A stretch of DNA of 64,000 bases, from contig NZ_CP092473.1 in NCBI RefSeq assembly GCF_014287515.2, positions 2,507,001 to 2,571,000 on the forward strand, written 5' to 3'. Shown piece after piece: positions 1-8,990 of this stretch. Position numbers and translations under genes: made by a program. How positions within the stretch are numbered: the stretch's first letter is position 1; each line of letters opens with the position of its first letter. The DNA is from Roseburia rectibacter. Its GTDB lineage: Bacteria; Bacillota; Clostridia; Lachnospirales; Lachnospiraceae. Under the pieces are notes generated by a model. The model ran no database searches and was not told where the DNA came from. It worked only from the letters and a program-made list of their open reading frames with translations.

Positions 1-392
1 TTTCCGGTTGTCTGCTCAAGGGCACGGACACATTCCTGCTGCGACTTTGCATAGATCACATTGTTTTCTTCTCCGGCAGACTGTAATGTCCGTCTTAAAC
101 GGTAATATGGAAGTCTGACCTGTTCTGCCGCCTGCCTGATATTCGAAGAAACCAGAACCGCATAAGGATGTGTTGCATCAACTACTGCTGTATAGTCTCC
201 ATTTTGCATAAATTCTTTCATTTCATCTTCCGCAAGCCGTCCGGTATGAATATTCCGGTACTTTCCTTCGGTCATGACTTCATGCCCATATTCTGTGGCT
301 ACACAGACATCTGCACAGATTCCGGAAGCATCTAAAATGTCTGCTAACTGCCTTCCCTCTGTCGTACCGGAAAAAATCAAAATGCGTTTCAT
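1..392 (-). CDS. cobK: Precorrin-6A/cobalt-precorrin-6A reductase CobK/CbiJ, 3' part outside window
   Basis: Reduces the macrocycle of (cobalt-)precorrin-6A with NAD(P)H in the cytoplasmic corrin ring pathway. About 130 N-terminal codons are visible. They begin with the nucleotide-binding stretch ILIFSGTTEGRQLA and contain VVDATHPYA, a signature of the CobK/CbiJ family. The C-terminal half lies beyond the left edge. The ATG at 392 overlaps the stop of cobJ in an ATGA arrangement, so the two are translationally coupled as part of the minus-strand cobalamin operon. Recognition rests on these motifs and on the neighbours, all of which are corrin ring enzymes. Confidence 0.9.
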   Translation of the reverse strand, partial: MKRILIFSGTTEGRQLADILDASGICADVCVATEYGHEVMTEGKYRNIHTGRLAEDEMKEFMQNGDYTAVVDATHPYAVLVSSNIRQAAEQVRLPYYRLRRTLQSAGEENNVIYAKSQQECVRALEQTTG

Positions 393-1120
393 ATGTGATA
401 TCCCCTTTTGGTGACGAGATGTCCGTCTATGATCTTTGTCTCCGAGTTGCCGATAAATACCGTTGTAAACATATTTACCTGACATTCTCTCAATTCTTTT
501 AACGTGCACAGTTCCATTTTTGACTCGTCTCTTCCGATATTTTCCACATACCCGCACGGACGTGTCTCCTCGACTGTCTCTAACAGAATGTCGCAGGCGC
601 GCATCAGATAATCTGCCCTTTTTCTGCTCGACGGATTATAGACCGCAATCGCAAAATCCCCGTCTGCCGCCGCTCTTAATCGTTTTTCTATCTTTTCCCA
701 CGGTGTTAAAAGATCACTTAAACTGATCACACAAAAATCATGGTTTAACGGTGCACCAAGACATGCTGCGCCGCTTAACGCAGCGGTAACGCCCGGCACA
801 ACACAAAGTTCACAGTCCGGGTAGTTTTCCCCGATCTCATACATCAAAGATGCCATTCCGTAAACTCCGGCATCCCCACTGCAGATCAAGGCAACTTTTT
901 TTCCTTCTTCTGCCTTTTCAAAACAAAGAATGCAGCGCTCACGTTCCTGTTTCATCGGTGTGGACAACTGCTCTTTTCCGGCAAATGCCTCTCCTAATAA
1001 TTTTAAATAAACCTGATATCCGATGATCGTATCACAGGACATCAATGTCTCGTATGCCTGCATCGTCATCATAGACTCCTCACCTGGTCCCATTCCAACA
1101 ATATATATTTTATGTTTCAT
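389..1120 (-). CDS. cobJ: Precorrin-3B C17-methyltransferase CobJ/CbiH
   Basis: S-adenosylmethionine-dependent methylase that contracts the corrin ring and methylates C17. The 243-residue protein has the uroporphyrinogen/corrin methylase fold: N-terminal IYIVGMGPGEESMM, a GDAGVYGMASLMYE segment and the VVPGVTAALSGAACLGAPL loop that lines the SAM site. The length is normal for a single-domain CobJ. I chose the ATG at 1120; the in-frame TTG one codon upstream is less likely. It overlaps the 3' end of cbiG by about 11 bp and the start of cobK by 4 bp, as expected in a tightly coupled biosynthetic operon. Confidence 0.93.
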   Translation of the reverse strand: MKHKIYIVGMGPGEESMMTMQAYETLMSCDTIIGYQVYLKLLGEAFAGKEQLSTPMKQERERCILCFEKAEEGKKVALICSGDAGVYGMASLMYEIGENYPDCELCVVPGVTAALSGAACLGAPLNHDFCVISLSDLLTPWEKIEKRLRAAADGDFAIAVYNPSSRKRADYLMRACDILLETVEETRPCGYVENIGRDESKMELCTLKELRECQVNMFTTVFIGNSETKIIDGHLVTKRGYHI

Positions 1121-2360
1121 CAAATCTTACACTCCATTCCCGCTCCGCTATTGCGAGCGTCATTCCGTCTTTTGCTTTCTTTCTGAGCAGTAATCTGCCC
1201 CGTAATAGCACTTTTTTCTGATTTTCACTACCGTCACAGCATACCTTTGGTTCTTCTTTCTGGCATGCCGCAAGCGCTGCACGCTCACAGACATTGTCCA
1301 CACCGACTGTCTGTGAAACAAATTCTGAACTGCTAAAAAAACCCGGTATTTCTTTTAAAACCTCTTTCGGATATGCCAGAAAATCCAACCCGTATTTTTC
1401 TGCAAATTGCAAAAAACCCGGTTCTTCTTTTTTCAGATCAATTGTGGCAAGCGCATTGACTGCCTGTATAGCTATCTGCTCCTGTTCTAATGTCTCTAAT
1501 ACAAACTGCTCAATCTCCTCACAGGATTTTCCCCTCTTGCAGCCCATACCAAGGATGATGGAACGTGGAACCAGCCAGAGTGGCTCTGTATGTGCTTTAA
1601 CTTCCAACTGTTCATCCATAACCTGATTTAGGAGAAGTTTTTTTACCGGATATCTTGCAGATATTATAACATCCGGCACTATCAGATTTTCTTCCTCACA
1701 TATTTTCATAGCCGGTAAAATGACCGAATCCGGTACATTTCCCTCGATTTTTCCATCTGTCAGCATCACGATCTTTTTTCCATCAAGCACCTTCGATGAG
1801 ACTGCTGCGATCTGTGCTTTATTCTGTATCAAAAGCCCATTTTCTTTTGCAAAAACATCCACCGCAAATGCATGATTGACATCGGTTGCTGTCGTGATGA
1901 CAGGCACTGCACCGATCCTATCTGCAAGCAGTCTTGCAAGATTATTTGCCCCACCGTAATGTCCGGATAAAACCGGGATAACAAACTGCCCTGCCTCATC
2001 TACGACCAGAACCGGAATATCCGTAAGTTTATCACGTAAAGACGGTGCCATGGCACGTACCGCAATTCCACATGCACCGATCCAGATGACCGCTGTTTTG
2101 TTTCCTTTTCTATTCTGTTCGAAGCGTGCACGCATCCAGTCGTAGATTGTTTCTTTGACGTAAACCTGATTTTTCCATCCGGCAGCATTTTGTTCCTGTT
2201 TTTGCCAGATCTTTCTCTCTGCATCTGCCAGATTCTGATATTTTCCATATTTTGTATACAAGTGGACTTCGTAATCTTCCTGCTCAACAAGAATTTCATC
2301 CCGTATCTTTTCCGAGAGTCTTATCCCGCGCCCGGTAAAACTCATGATATCGATCTGCAT
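1110..2360 (-). CDS. cbiG: Cobalt-precorrin-5A hydrolase CbiG
   Basis: Opens the delta-lactone of cobalt-precorrin-5A and releases acetaldehyde, a step diagnostic of the anaerobic (early cobalt insertion) route. The 416-residue protein shows the CbiG order: a variable N-terminal domain, the conserved central block with HYGGANNLARLLA and PVITTATDVN (around residues 130-165), and the C-terminal domain with LGMGCKRGKSCEEIE. ATG at 2360 is preceded by GGAGTAATAC, a good ribosome-binding site. It lies 3 bp after cobM and overlaps cobJ. Confidence 0.94.
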   Translation of the reverse strand: MQIDIMSFTGRGIRLSEKIRDEILVEQEDYEVHLYTKYGKYQNLADAERKIWQKQEQNAAGWKNQVYVKETIYDWMRARFEQNRKGNKTAVIWIGACGIAVRAMAPSLRDKLTDIPVLVVDEAGQFVIPVLSGHYGGANNLARLLADRIGAVPVITTATDVNHAFAVDVFAKENGLLIQNKAQIAAVSSKVLDGKKIVMLTDGKIEGNVPDSVILPAMKICEEENLIVPDVIISARYPVKKLLLNQVMDEQLEVKAHTEPLWLVPRSIILGMGCKRGKSCEEIEQFVLETLEQEQIAIQAVNALATIDLKKEEPGFLQFAEKYGLDFLAYPKEVLKEIPGFFSSSEFVSQTVGVDNVCERAALAACQKEEPKVCCDGSENQKKVLLRGRLLLRKKAKDGMTLAIAEREWSVRFDET

Positions 2361-2363
2361 GTA

Positions 2364-3122
2364 TTACTCCTTCTTTTTCCGGAATTCTGTTTCAAAATCC
2401 GGTGCATACAGTTTCGAACGTGTACACCGTTCTTTTGCAAGAATATCTCCAACCAAAACCAGTGCCGTTTTTGTGATATGATGCTCTTTCGCAACCTGCG
2501 GTAATGTCTCGACCGTACATAAATATGCTTCCTCTTCCGGCCAGCTTGCCTTATACACTAACGCTGCCGGGGTATCTTCCGTATACCCCCCCGCCACAAG
2601 ACGTCTGGAAAGCTCCTCTAACATTCCGGTACTTAAGTAAATCGCCATGGATGCCTGATGTGCTGCAAAACTCTCAATGCTTTCTTTTTCCGGTACCGCT
2701 GTTTTTCCTGCCATACGGGTAATGATAAGACTCTGTGAAACCTCCGGCAGTGTATATTCAATCTGTAAGGATGCTGCAGCGCCAAAGCAGGCAGAAACTC
2801 CCGGACAGCTCTCATAAGGAATCCCCAGTTCATCCAGCCAGTCCATCTGCTCTCTGACTGCCCCATAAAGACTCGGCTCTCCGGTATGAAGACGCACCAG
2901 CATTTTTTCTTCTGCCTGTGCCTTTTTCATCACATCTATGACTTCCTCCAGTGTCATTTTTGCACTGTTATAAACCTCACACCCCTCCCCGGTATAGGAA
3001 AGTAACTCCGGGTTTACCAGTGATCCCGCATAGATCACTACATCTGCTTTTTCTAACAGCCGCATTCCACGCACTGTAATAAGGTCTGCTGCTCCACAGC
3101 CGGCACCTACAAAATATATCAT
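2364..3122 (-). CDS. cobM: Precorrin-4/cobalt-precorrin-4 C11-methyltransferase CobM/CbiF
   Basis: SAM-dependent methylase acting at C11 of the corrin intermediate. The 252-residue protein starts MIYFVGAGCGAADLITVRG, followed by VVIYAGSLVNPELL, RLHTGEPSLYGAVREQM and CPGVSACFGAAASL, which together are characteristic of CbiF/CobM. The ATG at 3122 overlaps the cbiD stop (ATGA), showing translational coupling. The product acts directly before CbiG and CbiD, which are its gene neighbours. Confidence 0.94.
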   Translation of the reverse strand: MIYFVGAGCGAADLITVRGMRLLEKADVVIYAGSLVNPELLSYTGEGCEVYNSAKMTLEEVIDVMKKAQAEEKMLVRLHTGEPSLYGAVREQMDWLDELGIPYESCPGVSACFGAAASLQIEYTLPEVSQSLIITRMAGKTAVPEKESIESFAAHQASMAIYLSTGMLEELSRRLVAGGYTEDTPAALVYKASWPEEEAYLCTVETLPQVAKEHHITKTALVLVGDILAKERCTRSKLYAPDFETEFRKKKE

Positions 3123-4255
3123 TGCTTCTCCTCCTTCAGTCTCCCGATCAATTCTGCTGCTCCGTCACTTTCTCCAAGTCCTCCATGCTCGTTCGAATAT
3201 AAAATACACTCAACCACGATCTTCCCTGCTGCTCTTTTATTCAGGTAAAACATGATCTTTTGCATGATAAGTTTCATCGTCTGTTCGCAAAGCCCAGCAT
3301 TTTTTAATACATTGACTGCCTCTTCCGTTGTCACGCAGGAAAGGATCTGACATGCTGTATCCGCATCCGCTCCTGCTAACAGGGCAGATGATGCGATCAG
3401 CTCCATCCGGCCGTCTCCTTCCCTTGAATGTGTATTCATGATTCCTCCGGCGACCTTTACCAGCTTGCCGATATGCCCGGTCAGAAGCATGGCTTTAAAT
3501 CCATTTTCCACTGCCATGTCGATCGTATCTCCGATAAAATTGCTGCATTTCACACTTTTATCCAGATCATAACCGTAAGTCCGTTTCATATAATCAAGTC
3601 CATAATTTCCCGGTGAGACTGCTACGATGGAATTTCCTAACGCACGTTTCTGTTTTAATTCCACACGGATCGTCTCAAGCAGCGCCCTGCTGCTCATCGG
3701 CTCCACAATGCCGCTCGTTCCAAGAATCGAGAGCCCTCCTGTGATGCCAAGTCTCGGATTAAATGTCTGCGACGCAAGTTCTTCCCCTTCCGGCACAGAA
3801 ATTTCAACCAGAATATCTGCCCATTCATCCGTGAGCGCACAGACTTCCCTCACCTCTTTTTCGATCATCTCCCGCGGCACATGATTGATGGCTGCATTTC
3901 CGACCGGCTGGTCTAATCCCGGTTTTGTGACACGCCCGACACCGTATCCCCCATCGATCACGATCTTCTGTGAATGCGCAGACTTCCCTTTTTGCTGCAT
4001 GTCACTGTCAATCCTTGAAACAGTTGCCACGATATGTGCCCCTGTCGTAATATCAGGATCGTCTCCACCATCCTTTATTACTGCACAGCTTACTTCTGTT
4101 TCACCTCGTCTTATGTCTGTGATCGCAGCATGATAACGGATTCCTTTTGGTGTCTCGATCTCTATCTCATTTTTTATTTTTCCGGTAAACAACATATATG
4201 CTGCCGCCTTTGCTGCTGCTGCCGCACAGCTTCCGGTTGTAAATCCATAGCGCAT
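3119..4255 (-). CDS. cbiD: Cobalt-precorrin-5B C1-methyltransferase CbiD
   Basis: Methylates C1 of cobalt-precorrin-5B; specific to the anaerobic cobalamin pathway. The 378-residue protein opens with RYGFTTGSCAAAAAKAAAYM, the CbiD signature. Internal GGYGVGRVTKPGLDQPVG and GTSGIVEPMS are also typical, and full length matches the family. ATG at 4255 is preceded by AAGGAGAACCCC, a clear ribosome-binding site. A 53-bp gap separates it from the upstream cobD-cbiC fusion; no terminator is evident there, so the genes are probably cotranscribed. Confidence 0.95.
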   Translation of the reverse strand: MRYGFTTGSCAAAAAKAAAYMLFTGKIKNEIEIETPKGIRYHAAITDIRRGETEVSCAVIKDGGDDPDITTGAHIVATVSRIDSDMQQKGKSAHSQKIVIDGGYGVGRVTKPGLDQPVGNAAINHVPREMIEKEVREVCALTDEWADILVEISVPEGEELASQTFNPRLGITGGLSILGTSGIVEPMSSRALLETIRVELKQKRALGNSIVAVSPGNYGLDYMKRTYGYDLDKSVKCSNFIGDTIDMAVENGFKAMLLTGHIGKLVKVAGGIMNTHSREGDGRMELIASSALLAGADADTACQILSCVTTEEAVNVLKNAGLCEQTMKLIMQKIMFYLNKRAAGKIVVECILYSNEHGGLGESDGAAELIGRLKEEKQ

Positions 4256-4308
4256 GGGGTTCTCCTTTTTCTTTTACAAGAATCTTCGTGATATCAGGCG
4301 AAAATCTA

Positions 4309-6132
4309 TCAATCCACCTTTTTCACTGCATCCTCCCGCCGCACTTCATATAACAATGCATTACAGATCGCAGCAGCCACATTGCTGCCTCCTTTTCTTC
4401 CCCGGTTCACGATACACGGCACATTGGTGTGCAGGATCATTTCTTTTGCCACCTCCACATTGACGAATCCAACCGGAACTCCGATGATAAATGCAGGACG
4501 GTAAATTCCGTCACTGATCAGTTCATATAAACGTATCAGTGCTGTCGGGGCATTTCCCACAGCAAAAACGACCGGCTTGTCCAGTTTTGCCGCATGTTCC
4601 ATGGAAATAACTGCCCGCGTCACCCTGCGCTCTTTTGCCTCTTTTGCAACCTCTTCATCTGCCATAAAACAATGTGCCATACCACCATATGTTTCAAGTA
4701 CTTTTTTATTGATGCCGGATAATGCCATGTTTGTATCCGTCACGATATCCGCACCGTTTCGGATCAGGCTCTTTGCAACTGCAACCGCATTTTCTGAAAA
4801 GGTAAGTGTATCTGCATATCCGAAGTCCGCGCTCGTATGGATCACACGTTTGGTCACCGGCTCCTGTTCTTCCAGGATCACAATTCCCCGCTCCGCCAGT
4901 TCTTTTGTGATGATCGCAAAACTGCGACCCTCGATATCTCCGGGCAGCACAAATTCTACCGCGCCTGTTTTGTGCACCAGTTGGGCTGTTGCTCCGGTTT
5001 TGCCGATGCACTCCTGCCCTTTTACTCTGTCATTTCGTTCTTCTGACTTCTCTTTCATCAGGTCAATACGCTCTGCTGCCTGTGCATTTTCATGAATTTC
5101 CCTTAACACCTCTGCAAACATCCGGTTCTGTTCTTCTGATTTTACCGCGATCCGGTAATAACCTCTCTGTAACCCCCGGAAATTACTGCAGTCACGGATC
5201 AGAATACCGCGCTGTAAAAATAACTCATACAGCGGCATTTCACTGTAAAATAACAGATAGTCTGCATCGGAATCAAACACACTGCATCCCGCCGCCTGTA
5301 ATTCTTCAAGCAAAAACTGCCGCTGCGTCTGAATACATACTACCGCACGCGCAATATATTCCTGCTCTTTTATTGCAGCGACTCCCGCTCTCTGGGCGAA
5401 TACCGACAGATTCCACTCCGGTAACTGCAACCGGATCTTTTCTGCTAAATTCTGCTCACAAACCAGATATCCCAGCCGCACCCCCGGTATCGCATATAAT
5501 TTGGTAAATGCACGTATCACGACTACATTTGGAAATTCATCCAGCCGTTTTAAAAAAGAATATGTCTGTTCTTTCCCGGTCAGTTCCATAAAACATTCAT
5601 CTAACACCAGCGTAATGTCACACTGTCTGCATTTTTCTGCAATTTGAAAAATCAGTTCCGGTTCAACGAGATTTCCGACCGGATTATTGGGATTTGCCAG
5701 AAATACCAGAGAAATATTCTCATCTAACACATCCAATATGCGGTCGGTCAGACAGAAATTTTCTTCTTTTTTCATCTCATAAAAGATAACTTCGCAGTCT
5801 ATTGCTTTTGCTGCCTCTTCATATCCCAAAAAAGAAGGTACCGGGATCAGTATTTTTGATGGTTTTATGGCATGTAAAACGGCATGGAACAATTCTGATG
5901 CACCATTTCCAAACACAAGCTGTTCTTTTCGCACCTGTAACTGCTCTGTGACTGCAGCGCTAAGTGCCTGTGCTCTGATATCCGGGTAGTTTTCTGCTTC
6001 CTCCACTGCCTGATGAAGTGCTTCTTTCACCGGATCTGGCATTCCAAGCGGGTTGGTGTTCACCGAAAAATCCAGTCTTATCTGATTGCGGTATATGTCT
6101 CCTCCGTGGTACTGCATTCCTTTATTTCTCAC
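4309..6132 (-). CDS. Fusion of CobD-like threonine-phosphate decarboxylase and CbiC precorrin-8X methylmutase
   Basis: Two cobalamin enzymes in one 607-residue chain. Residues ~1-350 form a PLP fold-type I aminotransferase-like domain with NPNNPVG (147-153), VLDEC (176-180), the TK that should carry PLP (K211) and GVRLGY (217-222). This matches L-threonine-O-3-phosphate decarboxylase, which makes the aminopropanol arm. After a polar linker (~351-385), residues ~386-600 are a complete CbiC/CobH methylmutase with the catalytic His in RVIHTSADFGYAD (H432) and VPVGFVNV. The decarboxylase acts late and the mutase in the middle of the pathway, so this is not simple channelling of consecutive steps. 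The first codon is GTG at 6132; ATG at 6117 is possible. It is the first gene of the operon. Confidence 0.92.
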   Translation of the reverse strand: MRNKGMQYHGGDIYRNQIRLDFSVNTNPLGMPDPVKEALHQAVEEAENYPDIRAQALSAAVTEQLQVRKEQLVFGNGASELFHAVLHAIKPSKILIPVPSFLGYEEAAKAIDCEVIFYEMKKEENFCLTDRILDVLDENISLVFLANPNNPVGNLVEPELIFQIAEKCRQCDITLVLDECFMELTGKEQTYSFLKRLDEFPNVVVIRAFTKLYAIPGVRLGYLVCEQNLAEKIRLQLPEWNLSVFAQRAGVAAIKEQEYIARAVVCIQTQRQFLLEELQAAGCSVFDSDADYLLFYSEMPLYELFLQRGILIRDCSNFRGLQRGYYRIAVKSEEQNRMFAEVLREIHENAQAAERIDLMKEKSEERNDRVKGQECIGKTGATAQLVHKTGAVEFVLPGDIEGRSFAIITKELAERGIVILEEQEPVTKRVIHTSADFGYADTLTFSENAVAVAKSLIRNGADIVTDTNMALSGINKKVLETYGGMAHCFMADEEVAKEAKERRVTRAVISMEHAAKLDKPVVFAVGNAPTALIRLYELISDGIYRPAFIIGVPVGFVNVEVAKEMILHTNVPCIVNRGRKGGSNVAAAICNALLYEVRREDAVKKVD

Positions 6133-6204
6133 TTTCTGTAGTCTGTTCTTTTATTTTCGGACATTAGATGATCTGTCATTTCAAAAATTCAGATATATCA
6201 TTCG

Positions 6205-6263
6205 TATTCAGAGTATAACACAAAGTGCCGTCTGTACACAATTTTTTGTGTTACAGACGGCAC
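6205..6263 (-). promoter_or_regulatory. Putative promoter and palindromic operator for the cobalamin operon
   Basis: A perfect 11-bp inverted repeat (GTGCCGTCTGT at 6225-6235 and its complement at 6253-6263), extended by ACACA/TGTGT, lies upstream of the cobD-cbiC start. Read on the minus strand, TTGTGT and TATACT (at ~6210-6215) with an 18-bp spacer form a plausible sigma-A promoter overlapping the repeat. A transcription-factor operator or RNA stem are both possible. No B12 riboswitch consensus was recognised in 6133-6418. The rest of that gap shows nothing else I can name. Confidence 0.4.
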
Positions 6264-6418
6264 CTGCTAATGATTTTTTATACATTCCATACACCTTAAA
6301 TCATTTCTTTATTATAACTTCGTTTTCCGTTGATATATTCTGCATATGCTTTTTATTTCCATGACTACTATTTCACTTACTCATAGCAACCGTACTTAAT
6401 CATTTTGTGTGCGGATTG

Positions 6419-6772
6419 TCAATCTTTATCCTGCACAAACTCTTCCCGCATCGGTGTAAAGATGTCTAAAAGGATTCCCTCTTTTAAACATACACAGCCA
6501 TGCTCAATCGAATCTCTCTTTAGCAGTGCATCTCCCGGATTTACGATCTTCTTTTCACCATTGATCGTAAATTCAAACTGACCTGACACCACATATGTGA
6601 TCTGGGTATGCGGATGATGATGCAGCGCACCAATGGCTCCTTTTTCAAAATGATTTTCCACACACATCAGCTCATCGGCATATGCTAATATTTTACGCTT
6701 TACGCCTTCTCCACAAACTTCTGATTCAATTTCGCTGTTAAAGTTCCAGATCTGATTTTTTTTGGTTTTCAT
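6419..6772 (-). CDS. Small cupin protein, KdgF-like
   Basis: A single cupin domain of 117 residues. HHHPHTQITYVVSGQFEF supplies the metal-binding His residues and the beta-barrel strand, followed by NPGDALLKRDSIEHG. This arrangement is that of KdgF-type proteins, which convert unsaturated uronates to linear keto acids, but the same fold serves many functions. ATG at 6772 has the ribosome-binding site AAGGGGGA. The location after an MFS carrier and a TRAP system supports a role in uronate metabolism; this is inference. Confidence 0.65.
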   Translation of the reverse strand: MKTKKNQIWNFNSEIESEVCGEGVKRKILAYADELMCVENHFEKGAIGALHHHPHTQITYVVSGQFEFTINGEKKIVNPGDALLKRDSIEHGCVCLKEGILLDIFTPMREEFVQDKD

Positions 6773-6793
6773 AGAAAAGTCCCCCTTTTTGAT

Positions 6794-7972
6794 TTAAGAA
6801 TTTGCTGATTTTTGTTTTTTTAAGTACCGCACCAGTGCTAAGATGCAGACCATATCAATAAATACAACCACCACGATCGAACCCATTCCATAAAAAATAC
6901 CTGCTGTCTCTGCGATCTTACCAATGATAGACGGCATCACGATGGAACCGATACTTGCGGTTGTCAGAATAAAGCTCCATGCGATTGGATATTTTTCAAT
7001 GAGATTTCCGGCAAAGGAAACGGTCGTCGGATAAATTCCTGCCATGCTGTAACCAAATCCCATAATACCGATCACGATCCATACCGTACTGCGGCTGAAT
7101 AAAAGTAAAAAGAAAAAGCATACGAGTCCGATTCCCATAATTGGCAGCAGTTTTTCTTTTTGCATTCTGGTGGAAAGCCACGCTGTGGTCAGACGCCCTG
7201 CTAAAATCATCACCCATAACACGCTCGCTGTCATCTGGGATAAAGATGCCGGCAGGAATCCGGTATCTTTAAAATATGTGATCATCCATCCGATAACTCC
7301 CTGCTCTGCACAGAGATAGAAAAATAATGTTGCAACGCATAAATAAAACAGTGGTTCCGAAAAGAACCCAAAGTTTCCACCTTTTTTCTCTTTCTCCACC
7401 CGGTCATTTTCCATCGGGATCATCGCATACAAAATCCAGCTTAAAACGCCCATTGCAAGCATAAAATAACATGCCACGATCCAGCCGGATTCTCCGCTTC
7501 CTGTAAACAGTGTCAGAAGGATCGGGAACAAAAAAGCTCCGACAGAAAACATTGCATGCAGTCCATTGATCGTCCATGCTTTTCCCGGTGCCAGACTGTT
7601 GATCGCCGTATTGCAGAAATTACTTGTCGCACCTCTGGCAACTCCGGTCAGGAAAAATGCCAGTGCAATGCACCAGTTATGATTTCCAAAAATGATCAAA
7701 AGATAGGAAAGTGCAAAAAATGCATTAAAAAATAAAATACTCTTTTTTCTTCCGATGGCAACCGGCAGTAATCCGGCTGCAAAACTCGAAACAAGATTTC
7801 CGACAGAATGCAGACTGACGATCAGACCACAAAATGCATAATCAAGTCCTCTTGCATCCCTGATAAAAGGAAGCAGTGAGCCGATGGAAAGTGCTAACAT
7901 TCCATTCAGCAAAAATACACTATAATTGCATAAAAACTGTTTCTTTTTTATTTTATCCTGTAAAAAATCCAT
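6794..7972 (-). CDS. Major facilitator superfamily transporter
   Basis: Integral membrane carrier of 392 residues with about 12 hydrophobic segments. The loop SFAAGLLPVAIGRKKSILFF corresponds to the conserved MFS motif between helices 2 and 3. I prefer the ATG at 7972 (GAGG ribosome-binding site) over the ATG at 8002, which would overlap the preceding TRAP receptor gene. The substrate cannot be read from sequence; the context suggests a sugar acid or related anion. It belongs to the minus-strand sensing and uptake block. Confidence 0.75.
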   Translation of the reverse strand: MDFLQDKIKKKQFLCNYSVFLLNGMLALSIGSLLPFIRDARGLDYAFCGLIVSLHSVGNLVSSFAAGLLPVAIGRKKSILFFNAFFALSYLLIIFGNHNWCIALAFFLTGVARGATSNFCNTAINSLAPGKAWTINGLHAMFSVGAFLFPILLTLFTGSGESGWIVACYFMLAMGVLSWILYAMIPMENDRVEKEKKGGNFGFFSEPLFYLCVATLFFYLCAEQGVIGWMITYFKDTGFLPASLSQMTASVLWVMILAGRLTTAWLSTRMQKEKLLPIMGIGLVCFFFLLLFSRSTVWIVIGIMGFGYSMAGIYPTTVSFAGNLIEKYPIAWSFILTTASIGSIVMPSIIGKIAETAGIFYGMGSIVVVVFIDMVCILALVRYLKKQKSANS

Positions 7973-7982
7973 CCGTTCATCC

Positions 7983-8990
7983 TCACTTATTATTTTGTGC
8001 AATGATCTGTTCGATCACATCCATATAGTCTGCACAGTATTTTTCATACACTCCCATGACAGCTTCCTGAAAACGCTTTTTTTCTGCCGCAGATAGTTCT
8101 ACTACTTCCACACCCTGTTTCAATGCCAGCTCCTTTGAATCCGCTTCGCGTTCCGTCCAGAGTTTTCTCTCATACAATGCTGATTCTTTTGCACAATCTA
8201 AGATCATCTTCTGATCATCTTCCGAAAGTTTATTCCATGTATTTTTCGAACATATCTGCATTTCCGGCACCCGGTTGTGCTCATCAACCGTATAATATTT
8301 TGCCACCTCATAGTGATTCATCGCCTCATAGGAAGGCCAGTTATTCTCTGCCCCATCCACCGTTCCACGCTCTAATGCAGAATATACATCAGCATATGGG
8401 ATCGGCAGTGCCGTTGCGCCAAGTGCCTCTACCATATCTACCATCACTTCCGATTCCTGTACACGGATACGCATGCCTGCCATATCCTCAAGACAGGTGA
8501 TCGGTTTTTTTGAATTATAAAAATTTCTTGCACCCGCATCATACCAGGAAAGTCCGACCAGTTCACTTTCATCCGTCGCAGCAAGAAAAGCATCTCCGAT
8601 CTCACCATCAAGAACTTTCCACATATGATCAGAATTTGTATACAGATATGGCATCTGCAAAACATTTAATTCTGGAATATATTCTGCCAGCTGCGAAAGG
8701 GATACTCGCGCAAAATCGATCCCACCATACTGTATCTGTGCAATCACATCGCTCTCTGTGCCAAGCGCCCCTTCCGCCTGAACTAAGATCTGTATTCTTC
8801 CATTACTTCTCTTTTCTACCAGCTTTGCAAACTCTTTCGCCCCCAGTGTTGTCGGATAATCCTCCGTCTGGTTCTCTGCATAAGAAAAAACAAATTCCGG
8901 TTCTCTCTCTTGTACCAGCATATGATGGCACAACAATCCTGCTGCAAGAACCACCGCCGCAGACAAAATAAAGATTCCTCTTTTTTTCAT
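7983..8990 (-). CDS. TRAP-type extracytoplasmic solute receptor (DctP family), adjacent to two-component system
   Basis: DctP-type binding protein of 335 residues with an N-terminal hydrophobic signal/anchor (residues ~5-26). TRAP receptor features include GALGTESDVIAQIQYGGIDF, MAGMRIRVQESEVM with the conserved Arg that binds carboxylates, and YSALERGTVDGAENNWPSY. The gene begins immediately after the response-regulator stop (TAAATG), so it is coupled to the two-component genes rather than the TRAP permeases. A second, lipoprotein-type receptor gene lies with the permeases at 13814. This copy may present ligand to the sensor kinase; that is an inference from gene order. Confidence 0.82.
   Translation of the reverse strand: MKKRGIFILSAAVVLAAGLLCHHMLVQEREPEFVFSYAENQTEDYPTTLGAKEFAKLVEKRSNGRIQILVQAEGALGTESDVIAQIQYGGIDFARVSLSQLAEYIPELNVLQMPYLYTNSDHMWKVLDGEIGDAFLAATDESELVGLSWYDAGARNFYNSKKPITCLEDMAGMRIRVQESEVMVDMVEALGATALPIPYADVYSALERGTVDGAENNWPSYEAMNHYEVAKYYTVDEHNRVPEMQICSKNTWNKLSEDDQKMILDCAKESALYERKLWTEREADSKELALKQGVEVVELSAAEKKRFQEAVMGVYEKYCADYMDVIEQIIAQNNK

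Noticed and set aside
3428..4291. Several plus-strand frames opposite cbiD
   Set aside because: They are antisense shadows of a well-supported enzyme gene.
6133..6418. Possible cobalamin riboswitch
   Set aside because: No B12-box consensus or typical long leader seen by eye on the minus strand; only a palindrome near a promoter.
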